Positions 1 to 13,000 of a DNA stretch of 64,000 nucleotides are shown here, piece after piece (positions within the stretch are counted from its first letter, which is position 1; every line of letters starts with the position of its first letter). Source of the DNA: Dromaius novaehollandiae. Its lineage: Eukaryota; Chordata; Aves; Casuariiformes; Dromaiidae. Below the pieces are notes generated by a model, which saw nothing but the letters and a program-made list of their open reading frames with translations, did not search any database and had not been told where the DNA came from. The stretch covers positions 62,001 to 126,000 of the forward strand of contig NC_088117.1 in the NCBI RefSeq assembly GCF_036370855.1, read 5' to 3'. Position numbers and translations under genes: made by a program.

Positions 1-1006
1 TGTCAAGCAAGAAGCAATTCAACTGTCAGAGGAGTCTCTTGACCCTTAGGGAGTGTTTACAAAGGAAGACTCATGACCCTAGGCTTCCTCCTGCCAAAAA
101 GAGAAGTACCTGCTTTAAATTGTCCTGTGGAGGAGCATGATACATATTTTGTAAGAGTACAAACCATGCAGTGGGGAAGGAGATGATAACAAGGGTGAAG
201 CAGAGGGTCAGGAATCTCCAAACAGTCTGAGAAGATAGAAGGAATCAAAGAGGGGCCTAGGCAGGTAGGGACTGTGTGGTAGAAATGTAAGGATGTTGCT
301 GAGGCTGTCAGAAGAGGCTACACAGGTCTAAATGCCCTCAAGAAACTTGTTGGAAATGAACTACAGAATAGTTTTTGGTTGCTGTAAAATACCTGTTCAA
401 GTTCCAAGAGTATGTTTAAGTGGTGGCCCGTTACCAAAGTTGCAAGACTTCTGTGGGAAGGAAAGAAAGAGAGAGAGAGAGATGTATATAAAGCAGATGC
501 TCAGAGATTCACAGAAAATCAGTGTGAAACTATTACTTCTCATTTTGGAGTGAGAAAAGGAAATTAGGAATAAACAGGATTTGTTTCTGTCACGGTCTCT
601 AAGATTCAGAAAGGAAAATGTGCTTTGCTTTCTCTTTTCCTCTGAGTTGAATACGAATCCAGAAGATTTGGAAACAGTGGTCTTGGAGGTCCTAGTTCTA
701 CATTCTCGTGCAAAATAATGCAGGTTGAAAATCTGTAAGAGTCTTGTAAGCATGTTTTACTCACAAAGGAAATTGAGCAAGAAAATGTTCAGTTATTTGG
801 TTTATTTTTAAAAAAAACAGTTACAAATTACTTCTAAATGATTTCCCTATCTGTTGTTAACTGAATTCCATTATTATTACATGCTCTTGTATTACTGTTA
901 TTACTTGTATTATTGTTCTGATGACTGAATATGCTGACTCACCCATTGAAAGTGTGGTTTTTCATTTTTGTAACTACTTTCTTTTATTTTTTTAATCTTC
1001 AAGCAG

Positions 1007-1062
1007 AACGAACAATCAGAACCGTCAGAAACAGCTAATGTGTCTGAAGGCGTAATCTCAGA
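1007..1062 (+). CDS. ANKMY1: ANKMY1 exon, linker before ankyrin block
   Basis: A short exon ([19 protein letters not shown]) follows a T-rich tract and AG and ends at GTAAGT. It leaves phase 2, which fits the next exon exactly. It is low complexity and acidic, without a domain. The start could be 3 nt earlier (tandem AG at 1003/1006). Confidence 0.6.
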
Positions 1063-4000
1063 GTAAGTCTCACTTATGCCCTATGAATGGGAGACAGAGT
1101 CTCCTAAGTCTCTTTGAACATAGAAGGCAACAATTAGTATTTCACATATTTCACAGAAGGGTGCAGCTATTGCAGGAAAAGCTAGTCAGATGTCAGTATA
1201 TTTTTGTTTGCTTAACTATAGAAATCTTGTGTTCATATCAGTAGAAGCCACTCGTTTATATGCTCTGTTATAATTCAGGTTGGCAGAGTGTGAAGAGTGA
1301 CGCTGGAAAGTGTAGTTCAAGCTAAGGACCTCATGCTTGAACAAGACAAGCTTTCCTGATTGCATACTTTGCAGCTTGTCACAGTCTGCTATGCACACCT
1401 GCAGTGTAGTGTGGATATGAGGAAAGATAAGAATATATTCAGCTTACTCTTTGAAGTTTTGACTACATTTGACCGTGCTGGTTGTTTTCTACAGGTGTCT
1501 GTTTAGCCGCGTGGCCTGAAATGTAGTCTTTTTGTCTTGCTTTTATGGATCCCCCAAAGGGCCACATCTTGCCTTTTGTTTTGCCTCCAGAGCAGTCCCC
1601 AAAGATGATGAAATTTTTGTGTTGGGTTTTATGCCAGCGTAGGTCACTTTGACGTCTTAGAATTCCCACAATGAAAATTCCCTGTTGGCCTTCTTGCCCT
1701 TCATCCCTTGCATTTGGCTTTTGTGGCACATCTTGCCACCTCCCTTGCTTCTCTCATGAATATTGTGTGTGCGTTGCATGTTTTTCATTGGAATATAAAG
1801 ATGCACTGAATGTAGGGCTTGTGAGTAAAAATGAGTTAATGCCATGTGAGAAAAGAGGAGCCTCTGCCCAGATCACTATGTGGTAGAGTTTCTGGGTGAT
1901 ATCCAAGGACTGTTTGCTTTTTTTGATGGTGTTAGGTTTCTTTTTTAGGGGTGTGCATGTGTATTTTGCCTCCATGGAAATACAGATGGAATCATCAGCC
2001 TGCTGAAATACACTGTCCTAGTCCAGCATAGCTCTTGTTCCAGCTTTGGTTAAGGGAAACACAGAAAAAGTATCTCTGTTTTCTTGGGATGGATGAATGA
2101 AGTACGATAGAGGAAAGAACCTTCCAAACAGTCTTAGATGACAGGAAGGAGGAGTCAGTCTGTTTCTGTCATTAAACAAGTCTCACACTAAACGTTTAGA
2201 AGTGACACATGAGTGAACAGTGGAGATGCAGGGAACCTTACTTTGCCTATCCATTCCCATGCAATCCGAAGGAACTGCTTTTAAGTGCTGCCTTTTTAGT
2301 TTGGAGGGGTGAGATGTCCTCTTCAGGTAATAATATTGTTGCCTGGGTGGAGCACGGCAGTTGTTGTGACACTGCTCTAAAGAATGAAGTCTTGTCTCTG
2401 CCAAATGCCATTTTTAATGTCTGCACCTGGGAGTCATCTTAGTTCACCATCATTTAGAGGTTTTTTGCAAGATGCTAATGAGTGATTCTGGTATTTTCCA
2501 TGTCAACTTTAGACAGCAGAAGAGATGGGCAACAATCCAGCTGCTGCTTCACCGAGGTGCAGATCCCAATGCATGCTGGATACCAGCACCCCTTCTCTTC
2601 CTTGCCGTTAAAGCTGCAGATGCAGAAGCAGTGAAACTCCTCTTAGAAAGGGGAGCCAGGACTGATGTGTGGCTTCCATCCAAGGTTTTATTGCATTATA
2701 ATTGATAATGATGTAGGATTCTAGATGAGTGCAGCAGCTTCTGTGTCCTGCTGTAAAATCTGCAAGTAAGAACCAGGTTTAGAACGGACAAAAAGCTGTT
2801 TAAAGTGATTATCCTGTTCAAAGAACTATTTTATAGAAAGAACTCAAAGCTCCTTATTCCCTGAGTTTTCCTTCCTCATTATGTTTTCTTGTTGCCAAGC
2901 CCATGCATGACTGGGGAATGCTTGTGAAGCTGCTCCTCAAGTTGGTAACAGCTGTTGTGATTTTGGTACGTTGTGTATCTGGTACCTTGAGCTTTCCACT
3001 GTCCCGTAACTCAGTTTGTAGGTTCATGGTGGCTGAAAGTGAGACACAGTATGTGGGAAGAAGAAGCTGGGATTATTCTGTTGAAAATATTTGGTACTGT
3101 TTTAAGTTGCGATAAACAGGAGTCTTAATGCTATGTTTCTTTTTTCAGTTTGGGGGTCTAACCCCTCTCCACATAGCTGTATCTATTCCTGGGGAGGAAG
3201 GAGTCCAGATAACACAGTACCTCCTGCATTCTGCACCAGATCTTGATGCAAGGGCAGAAGATGGAAATGAGGTATATGGTCCAGACCAGGTATGTTGCTT
3301 TGTGAGCTCAGCTTCTTGCAGCTCTTGAAGGCTGCACAATACATAAGCAGGGAGTTGAGCTTCCTGCCTGCTTGATTTCCGTGAAATTTTTGCATCCTAT
3401 TGGAATAACTATGGTCCTTAAAAAAAAAAAAAAAAAAAAAAAAAAAGCCACTGGAGGTTTGTATTATTGGGTTACAGTAAACACATCCATGTGTTTTGAT
3501 GCCCCAGAACATTTTTGCTATCATGCCTCGTTTAAGGCAGAGGTTAAAAGTCTCTTGTGGGCAGTCTGGTATAAATGCCTGAAGGTATAATGAGAGCAGT
3601 GAACATAGGACCACTGTCAGAAACAGACACATGATGGGACCTGCTTGTTTCATCTCCATGGAGCCTGCCTACTTGTTTTTGTTTTGTTTTGTTTACCTTG
3701 AACACAGACTCTTTCTGCTGGATTCCTGCAGCATTCACTGTGCCCCCAGAGTTACAGAAAGATAGCTCTGCAGTAAACTTTTTTGGTAGTACAGAACTTT
3801 TTGGTTAGGGTTGCCATTTTTTATGATAATTGTCTACTTGTGATGGAGTTATACCAGCGAAAAGTGCTCTTTTTGGCATTTGTTACCTGAGGAGTTACTT
3901 TACGTTATAGTACTTAAATCATTTCACAGAATTACCAAACAGTTGAGAGTTTGGAAGGGACCTCTGAAGATCGTCTGGTCCAAAACCCCAGCTCAAAGGA

Positions 4001-7000
4001 GGGTCAATGAGAGCAAGTTGCTCAGGACCTTGTCCAGTTGGGCTTTGAATATCTCCAGGAATGGAGACTCCATGGCCTCTCTGGGCAACCTCTTCCCGTG
4101 TTTGATCACCCTCACAGGGAAAAAAGATTTTTATTATGTTCAAGTGGAATTTCCTGTCTTTCAATTCCTGCCCATTGCTTCTTGTCCTGCCACTGGGTGC
4201 CACTGAGAAGAGTAAGGCTCCAGCTTGTTTACTCCCTCCCATCAGGTATTTATACACATTGATAAGATCCCCCGAGCCTTCTCTTCTCAAGGCTAAACAA
4301 TCCCAGATCTCTCAGCCTCTCCTTGCACGAGAGATGCTCCAGTTCCTTAATCCTCTTTGTGGTCCTTTGCTGGACTTGCTCCAGAGGAGTCCAGAACTAG
4401 ACACACAGATGTGGTCTGACCTGGGCTGAACAGAGGGGAAGGATCACCTCCATTGACCTGCTGGCAATGCTCTTTCTAATGCTGCCCACGATGCTGTTGG
4501 CCTGCTTTGCTGCAAAGGCACGTTACTGGTCATGTTCAGCTTGTCCACCAGGACCCCCAGGTCCTTTTCTGCAGAGCTACTTTCCAGTAGGTCAGCCCCC
4601 AGCATATACTGGTGCCTGGGGTTATTCCTTCCCAGGGGCAGGACTCTGCACTTCCCTTTGTTGAACTTCATGAGGTTCCCCTCTGCCCATCTGTCCAGTC
4701 TCTCGAGGTCCCTCTGAATGGCAGTGCAGCCCTCTGGTGTATCAGCCACTCCTCCCAGTTTGGGATCATCAGCAAACTTGCTGAGGGTGCACTCTATCCC
4801 TTCATCCAGGTCAATTAGTAAACAGTAGTAAACAACTTAACCAGTATTGTCCTTGTATTGACCCCTGTAGGTGCACCACTGGTGACTGGCCCTCGGCTGA
4901 ACTTCATGCCACTGATCATAACCCTTTGAATCCGGTAGTTCAGCTAGTTTTCAGTCCTCACTGTCCATTTATGTAAGCCATACTTTAGGAGCTTGTCTAT
5001 GCAGACGTTGTGGGAAAAAGTTTTGACAGCCTTACTGACATCAAGGTAAATGACATCCACTGCTCTCCCATCTTTCACCAAACTGGTCATCTCCTTGTAG
5101 AAGGCTATCAAGTTGTTCAGGCTCGATTTCCCCTTTGTAAATCCAAGCTGACGACTCCCATTCACTTTCTTTTCCTTAGTATTTTTGGAAATGGCTTCTC
5201 AGAGGATGTGCTTCATCACCTTCCCAGGGATTGAAATGAGGCTGACATACTTGTAATTCTGCAGATCCTCCTTCTTGCCCTTCCCGAATATAGGAGTGAC
5301 ATTTGCTTTCTTCCAGTCCTCAGGAACCTCACCTGGTTGCCATGACATTTCAAAGATAATCGAGTGACCTTGCAATGACATTGATGGGCTCCCTGACATC
5401 CCATCAGGTCCTAGTCACTTGAAAAATGAGTTGGCTTGTGTAACAGGAAAGATAAGATTTGTCTTGCCATGACAGTGGCTAAGGTGAATGTCTGTTTGCA
5501 GTCCAGGGAGGTTTAGATAGCTTCTTCAGTTTGTATTGCAGTACTTTCTCCTTTAGTAGCAATCAGGATGACTTGGTACCTATTTGCAAACAGTATGCAG
5601 TTATAAAATGCCCAGATGCAGTGCAGGCTATATTACTTTCTGACATACCATTTTTTATTTTTTTATATTGGTCTGGTAAGCCTATATTCATGCACCTTAA
5701 ATGAATGACATGTGAATGAACTTGAGTGAAGACCCTTTTTGCCTGATAGCTTGCTTCTTTCTTCCCACCCCTCACTGTATCATTTGGCCCAGTAAAAGTT
5801 ATTAAATTCTGTCTGTAAAATTTTCCTTCCCTGGATTCCTCCAGTGGAATCAAATTTCTTAATGTGCAGTGCTGAAGATGATTTAGGCAGATGGAATCTG
5901 AATGTAAAGAAGGAAGTAGAAAAAGGGTGGCCATTGTTTTGGTGAGGCTGAACAAGTCTCGTCCATGATTGACATCCAGAGCAATGGGTGACCAAGCAGT
6001 TTATTTTCTTCTGTATGTCTCTGAGCTATGTTACAAATGTTCACATAATTTCACTTAGGTTCCTCTGCCTCAAACCAGAGAAACCCAGTTGTCCCGTGGT
6101 GTCACTGTGCACCTGAAGAATGAAGCAGGACCACCAAAAGGGTACTTCTCCTCCTATTTTGGTCCTGTTCCAGAAGAAGGTGGAAGGAGTGCATTGCATA
6201 TTGCATGCGAAAGAGAGGATAACTGTGAGGTAAGAGCATGGCATCCGAGGTTCTGCTCATAGAGAGTACTTATAAGCTAAACTCCCCAAATGACATATCT
6301 GGGGAATGAATACTTTTCATCCCTCTGTAAGGAGCTGATTGAATTCCCAGGATAAACTCCTTACCTTGTGAATTATTAGTGTTGTACGGATTAAAAACCC
6401 ATTAGCACTTGAGAAAAAAATATTTCTTAAGTCTTTAGAATTCTGTTTAACACAGGAAATTCCTCTGCTTAAGTTTCCATTAGTGACTTGGCCATTAAGT
6501 TTTACTATTCACGAGGCCAATTTGAAGCTGGACAGTCTGAGTTTTCTCATGTGCTAACCTTTGAGCATTTGGGTTTTTACCGTAGTAACATTCTTCTAGC
6601 AGATTTACGAGGTGTGCACTTGGAGGAAGGAGAGGTTTTTGAGAGAGGAGATGTACTTCTTCAGAGGCAAGCTTACGTATACCCTTTGGCAGCAGGGTTA
6701 ATGAGATTTGGTAACCTGATGGAGAGGTTTATGCATAACACTACCATGCTTGGGGTTCTTAGCCATGAGAAAATGGAGGTATATTTTTGCTATAGGATCA
6801 TAGCTTAGGTGAAAGGCTTGGACGTGTTTTATGCTGCTCATTTTGTTCATTATTGTTACATATATATTATATTTAAAAGTTCACATTATTATGATCTAAT
6901 TCCACCTTTTTCTGCACCTGCCTACACAGCATGCCAGAGATGTTATCCGCCTCCTTTTAATGCATAAGGCAAATCCAAACACACTGTGGAGTGGCCATTC

Positions 7001-10000
7001 ACCACTTTCCTTAGCAATCGCCAGTGGGAATGATTTGGTGAGCATCTTTGAGTTCCTCTTTACACGTGTTGTACTCCTCCATTTGTCTCTGCCTTCTCTG
7101 ATGACAGGCAGACTTGGGTAACTAGTTATGTTTGCCATAATTCATTCCCAGTGAAAGTACTAAATTTGCTTTTCTTTCAAACCTGTGGATGTTGCATGAG
7201 CTGAACTAGAGGAGCCCTGTAGTATGACAGTGATAGCTAGAAATATTTGGTAAGATTCAGAAGGGTATAGCATTCAGAGAAGAGTATCCATTTTTATGAA
7301 TCACAAGAACATGCAGTTCTCTTACAGGCTACCTCCCCACTCAAATCATCCCAGCCAAATGTTAAAACACTTTGCTTCTGGATATAAGAAAAAAAATGTA
7401 GCTCTTTGAGGGTAAGGAGTATGCTTTTCTAGGAAAAGATCAGTGATCACACTTGGAAAGGATCTGGGCATTACGGGGCTCAGCACTGCACAGAGGAGGC
7501 TTACAGCTCACACAGTAGAGTGCAATATGTGAAGTCAGCACCTACCTTCCCTGAGCAGGGAATGGCCTGCCTTCTGCTCAGACAAGGCCCTTAAGAGTGG
7601 GTCCACAGCAGCCAGCATGCTGCGAGAGAAAGTGTACCAGCAAAACAGGTAATGGTGACAAAGTGGTGTGTCTGCAGTGCTCTGCTCCTCTTGGAATACA
7701 GCTCCAGGCTCCTGGTTCATCTTCTTTGTGGAAAACAAGGGAGGAGAGTGAGGGGGTAAGAGTTGCACCCAGGCTGCCCACTAAGCTCAGCCGTTGTGCA
7801 GGCAACCAGCCAGCACAAGGCCAGGGGAAGAACAATTGGAAGGGAGCAAGCGTGACTGTGTAGCCTAGTGGTTCAGGTAATAAGCTGATAGGGGCAGGGT
7901 TTGGGTCTAATTTCTGTTTCTCGGGTTACTTTCTCCTGTGTAAAAGCACGCTAATAATTCAGTCAGGCATTGTCTTGGAAATGCAGATGTGAACAAAGCA
8001 AGGGGAAGCCACTTTCAGTGTTACTGATGAAATCAAAATTTTACCTCTCGTTCTGTCACTGCAAGTTTTATACTGTGTGTTAGGATTAATGGTAGATCAT
8101 AATGGAAAAGATCTACTGTGTATTGTTACTTTCTAGTTATATTTATTTCAGTAGAAAGTTATCAATCATCTGGATACAATATAATAGGGAGCTACAGGAT
8201 GGACTGCAGAAGTAGATACAGTAGAAATGGATGCAGCCAAATACAGTAGAAAATAGATTCTGTATCAAATGTTTGAACCAGAACATTTTTCCTTATGTTA
8301 TCTTTGTTTCTTTTAAAAGACAATTTAGGTATTTTTCTGGGAAAAAAGAGTTTACTGCATCTTTGATTTGTTTGTACAGAAAAGATGAAATTTCAGGACT
8401 TCCCACGGAATGGAAAGTCCCATATCCAACACATTCTACTGCTTCTCCTGCCCCTCTCAGAGGGTAACATTCAATGGAGTGATGATCTAATAGACCATAA
8501 ATGTTCAACCTCTCTAATCCTTATCTTTATGGTAAAACATAGGTGGTTTTAGTATATTTTATGAAACCTACCCTATAGCATCTTGGTCTGGCTGGGGTAT
8601 CGCTTTTCTGCTGTGGAACTGTCAAAATGCATCTCCAGCAATTATCTGTTGCATTTGCAGGCAGTGGTCGAACTCCTCAAACATGGGGCTGATCCAAATC
8701 TGCCATTAAGCAGAGCAGTAAGAAGTGCCCTCTGTACAGCTGTCAGTACCACATATGAACAGAAGAGAACAAAAGCACAGAGGATTGCTTTGGTGAGAGA
8801 AATGTGGGGTTTTTTTTGTTGTTTTTAACTTCAGGAAAAGCAGTAATTTTTATCAGGTGTGTTGAGTTCCATTTCTCTTTAATGGGCAAGCTGATTTTTT
8901 TTTTTTTCAGAACAATTCATTTGTGTCTCTTCCCAATGCTATTTGTTTGTCTCCTAAGGAATAGAGGTTTTGTAAGGAAATTCGTTTTCATGTTTGAGTG
9001 AAGGTGATGGCAACCTCCTTGTGTAGAAGAGGAAACACTGCATTTAAAGCAGATGGGGGGTTGCCCATGGCCCTGTCAGATCTGACTGTTACCTTGTTTG
9101 TAAACACAGCTGGCATCCACATGAAGAAAGATGCATTGCATTTGATTGTGCTATATAAAGTAGTTGATAAAGTGCACTTTCTCACCTATGATGAGCTCAA
9201 TGGAAGCATTTGGCCTTGTGAAAATTGGACATTTTTCCCTCGTCCCATAAAGCACAGAGCTGACCTCATTGAGAATGGAGGGGAGGAAGACTGCCGTTGA
9301 GGAGCACTAGGAGAGGAGGTGATTTCTCCAGCCGGGTTCTGTTCTACCCCTGCGTCACTAGTTGTCCGTGCTTCATCTGTTGCTGCAAGCTTCATCTGTT
9401 GCTGCAAGATTAGGTTGTGAGATATCCAGAAATAAATAGCAAATGCCTCCAAGGAGGTTTTATTTACAAAACACATGTAGATTTAACAGTCCATCAACGG
9501 CTCTCCAGTGGCAGAAGAAATGCACAATTTGGTACACAGAGTAGCCACACAAATCGAGGTTAAGCTCTGATATTCAGCCCTGTCTCTAACTGTGGCATGG
9601 ACACAGTATAGTTAGAAAGCTGGATGTCAAATGTTTTGCTTTCTTTTTTCAGGTTGATAAGCTGCTTGAAGCTGGCGCGGATATCCTTGCACCAGTTACT
9701 TTTAGGGAAGGACAGCAAAAAGCAGTGGGAACAGCTGTCGACTATGCCTATTTTGAATATTTTCAGGTATGACTTCAGTTCCCATAACTGAAGATACCGT
9801 GTTCTTTGCATTCATCAGAACAAACAGCCTCTTGTGTCCTTAGGATTTGTCTAGGGCCTTCTTCAGAAGCTTTCACTGAAAATTTACTTTTCCCTTCATT
9901 TGTCTTGAGACTCATTTCATTTGCTGCCAAACTTATAACCACCCGAAGACTGAATACCTCTAGTAGTTTTGCCTGTGAAGGCAATCCTTGTTGTCACATT

Positions 10001-13000
10001 TTATAGTAAGATTCTGTTCATAATTGGTTTGTAAAGAGTTAGCTGTAATTCTACATCCAGCCATTAAAAACGGAAGTAACGTGCGTTTCCATGAGGCTAC
10101 AATCAAAACAGGAAAAGCTGTTATGAGATATATATATGTATAGTAGATAATAAATTTAGGTATGTTATAAGCTATGATAATAAATTACTGATCAGTCAAA
10201 CTTCAAAATAAAGGGTTAACCACTTATTAAAGTCATCCTTAATCATTATTTAACCCCTTATAAAAAGAATCTTCCTATGAAGTATAACTAAGAATTTTCT
10301 GCCCAGTTTTTTTTTTTGGGGGGGGGGGGGGCGGGGGATGTATTTGTTTAAAAAAAATTTTGAAATGGTCTGCGATGCTGTAACAGTTTCTAATTAGAAA
10401 TGAATCTGCCTTTGGGTCATATAAGTAATTTTTTTTGATAGCTTTATTGTGAATAAGAAAGTTTACATGACAAAGAATCTTTGTTTCTTAGCAGCGTCAG
10501 AGATTAAGTGGTTTGGTTCTTGAGAGAATCATTTGTTGAATAATGCAAAAAATAGAGAATTACTTAATATATTAAACTAGGAAACTGCAGGGATGGGAAG
10601 GAAAGCCAAGTTATACTGCAGATTGTTTGCCTCTGGGACATAAACAGTAGATGTTCTGAAAAGAACAAAAGTAATGGTGAGTCTTGGGCACCTTGCAGTA
10701 GAGCAGCCACATTCAAGCTACTTGAGAAAGTGCAACATGGTACCTCCATTCCTAAGGTGGGGTACAGCTCATTGCTACTACAGTCCTGTGACTGTGGGAT
10801 CCATCACTGCATCTCACTGGCAGAGCAGCCTACTTGGAGCTAATGTGGTTTTCTGCATCCCGCTGCAGTGTTCCGTGTAGATAGTAAAATTGTTATTCTT
10901 TGGCTTGCAGTCGCAACTGATCCTCAAATAGGAAATGCAATTTAAACAATTAGCAGTTGTAATCACTGGCCAGCCTTGGTCAGCATTCTCCAGGTATCTT
11001 ACTTCTTTCCTGTCTTGCTCTGGTCTGCCTTAGGCTTTTGCATCTTGGGTTTAATATGCTCCTTGCTGGCACTAATAGGGAGCAGTGTGGGAAACAGAGA
11101 AACTTAATAGTGGCCAAACAGTGCCCTCTAGCAGTCTTTCCATTTTCAGGAAGCTTTCCTGTGTTGCCAGAAGTGCTGGGAGAGGAGGAGAGCCCTGCAA
11201 AATGACGGCAGCTTCTCCCTTGAAGAAAAATTGTTTTAGTTAACTTGTTGAGCACTCACTGAACAGATAATCGGAACAACTAGACTGTTTAATATGGACA
11301 TCTCCTGTGCCAGGATTAAGCAGGGATGATACTGTGCTTTTAGACTGGTTTGACTTGAAACACTTACTTGTTAGATTTGTTCTCCCATACATTAGCATAT
11401 TAACTCCTGGTGTGTTGCAGGATAGGAGAATTGCTCACACACCATACCATGTACTGACAGCATCTGAGCGGGAGATTTTTCAAAAACGCCAATCACTGAT
11501 GGAACACATTACTGGGAAGCTCCGTGAGCGTGTCATCCTGAAAGAGAAAGAATGGAATCAGGAAGAGCTGCGAAGATCCAAGAAATGTTAGTTCAAGCTT
11601 AAGGGTGGCACTGCCTGGTGTGGAGAGGAAATTTACTGTTATTAGTTCCAGTATTGTTGTCTGAAAGGATAGCTCTTTCTCAAAACCAGTCCTACATAAG
11701 CAGTGAGGAGATGTAGGGGTTCTACAAACGTTAAAGAGAATGAACAAGTCACTGTGAAGGAAATTTTGAATATAGGCTTAGTGCCTATGCACTGCTTCCT
11801 CGTGAATTCCTATACAAGATCTGTTACCACGTGTTATGGAGTAATTGAGTGAGCTTGTTCCTCTTTCACAGATGGACCTTTGAATTGCTTTGTATTTGGT
11901 GCAGGTAGCAGTGTGCATTCAGTGGTGACTGTGGACAGCTAGCATATGTCCATTCCCCGTGGTAACTTGCTCCCAGGTCCTTTCCTGGGATTCCCACTGT
12001 ATTAATGCTCTTCTACTCCTAGAGTGGTGACAATAAATATGTAAATTAAGGTCATTTGAATGACTTCCTGAGTAGTGCTCAAATACGTGGTGAAGCCAGG
12101 CTTAGACTCTAGATCTCCCAATACCACTATAATCTGAAAAATGTTTCATATATTCACTGTGAAAAATATCCAAATGAGGAGTAGAAGGCAATGTTACCTA
12201 GAACTATTATGTCTCACATTTTTCATAATCTTACTTTCAAGAAGGATGTTGTTTTAGTGTGTCTGATACACATCATCATATTGATTATGTTTGCCCAGTT
12301 GATCAACAACTGTCCTGTGGCTAAGCAGAGTTTTAAGGAAAGGTGTCTTGTGACTAGTATTCTAATTCTCAGATCCTAAGTAGGAATGCTGATTTTTTTC
12401 CCCCCCTTCTTTATGTTGGTGTAGTGGATTCAAATATTCGTACATCTGCTTCAAAGAAGAAATCGGGGAGCCATCATGCGAAAGAAGTGAGGTAGGTGGA
12501 AGACACTGCATGCAAGTGTTGACTGTTCTTAGCCAAAAATATTATGTCCTGTTTTTTCCTCACCAGGCTTAATGTCACCCTACCATGTTTTTTCTTTTCT
12601 AATTGTTTCCTCTTTAGTGTGTCCAGTCTTGTCAGCTACAGACAGCTTCTTCCTCTGTTCTGATCACATCATTCCTTTTCAGCTTCAGACTCTGCCAGGA
12701 GAGTCTGCATAATATTCAGTCTTCTCGTGATAAGCAGTGTGGCCTGGTATCTTAAGCTAATTCATGACATCAGTGGCTTAGGGTAGCTTACAAATACTAA
12801 GAAATGGACACAGACAAGTTTTGTGGCTTGCATTTCTGGTCTCTAAATCAGGAAAGACTTCTAGAGTTTGAACATTAGTCTTGGAATTGTAGCATTCTCA
12901 GCGGTTTGAGTTACGGAGGAAATAGTTGGCTCAAGGATACTGTACTCTGTCATCAGTTTCTTCTGAGCAAGGCACTCTCATCATCCTGAACTTTGTCTCA

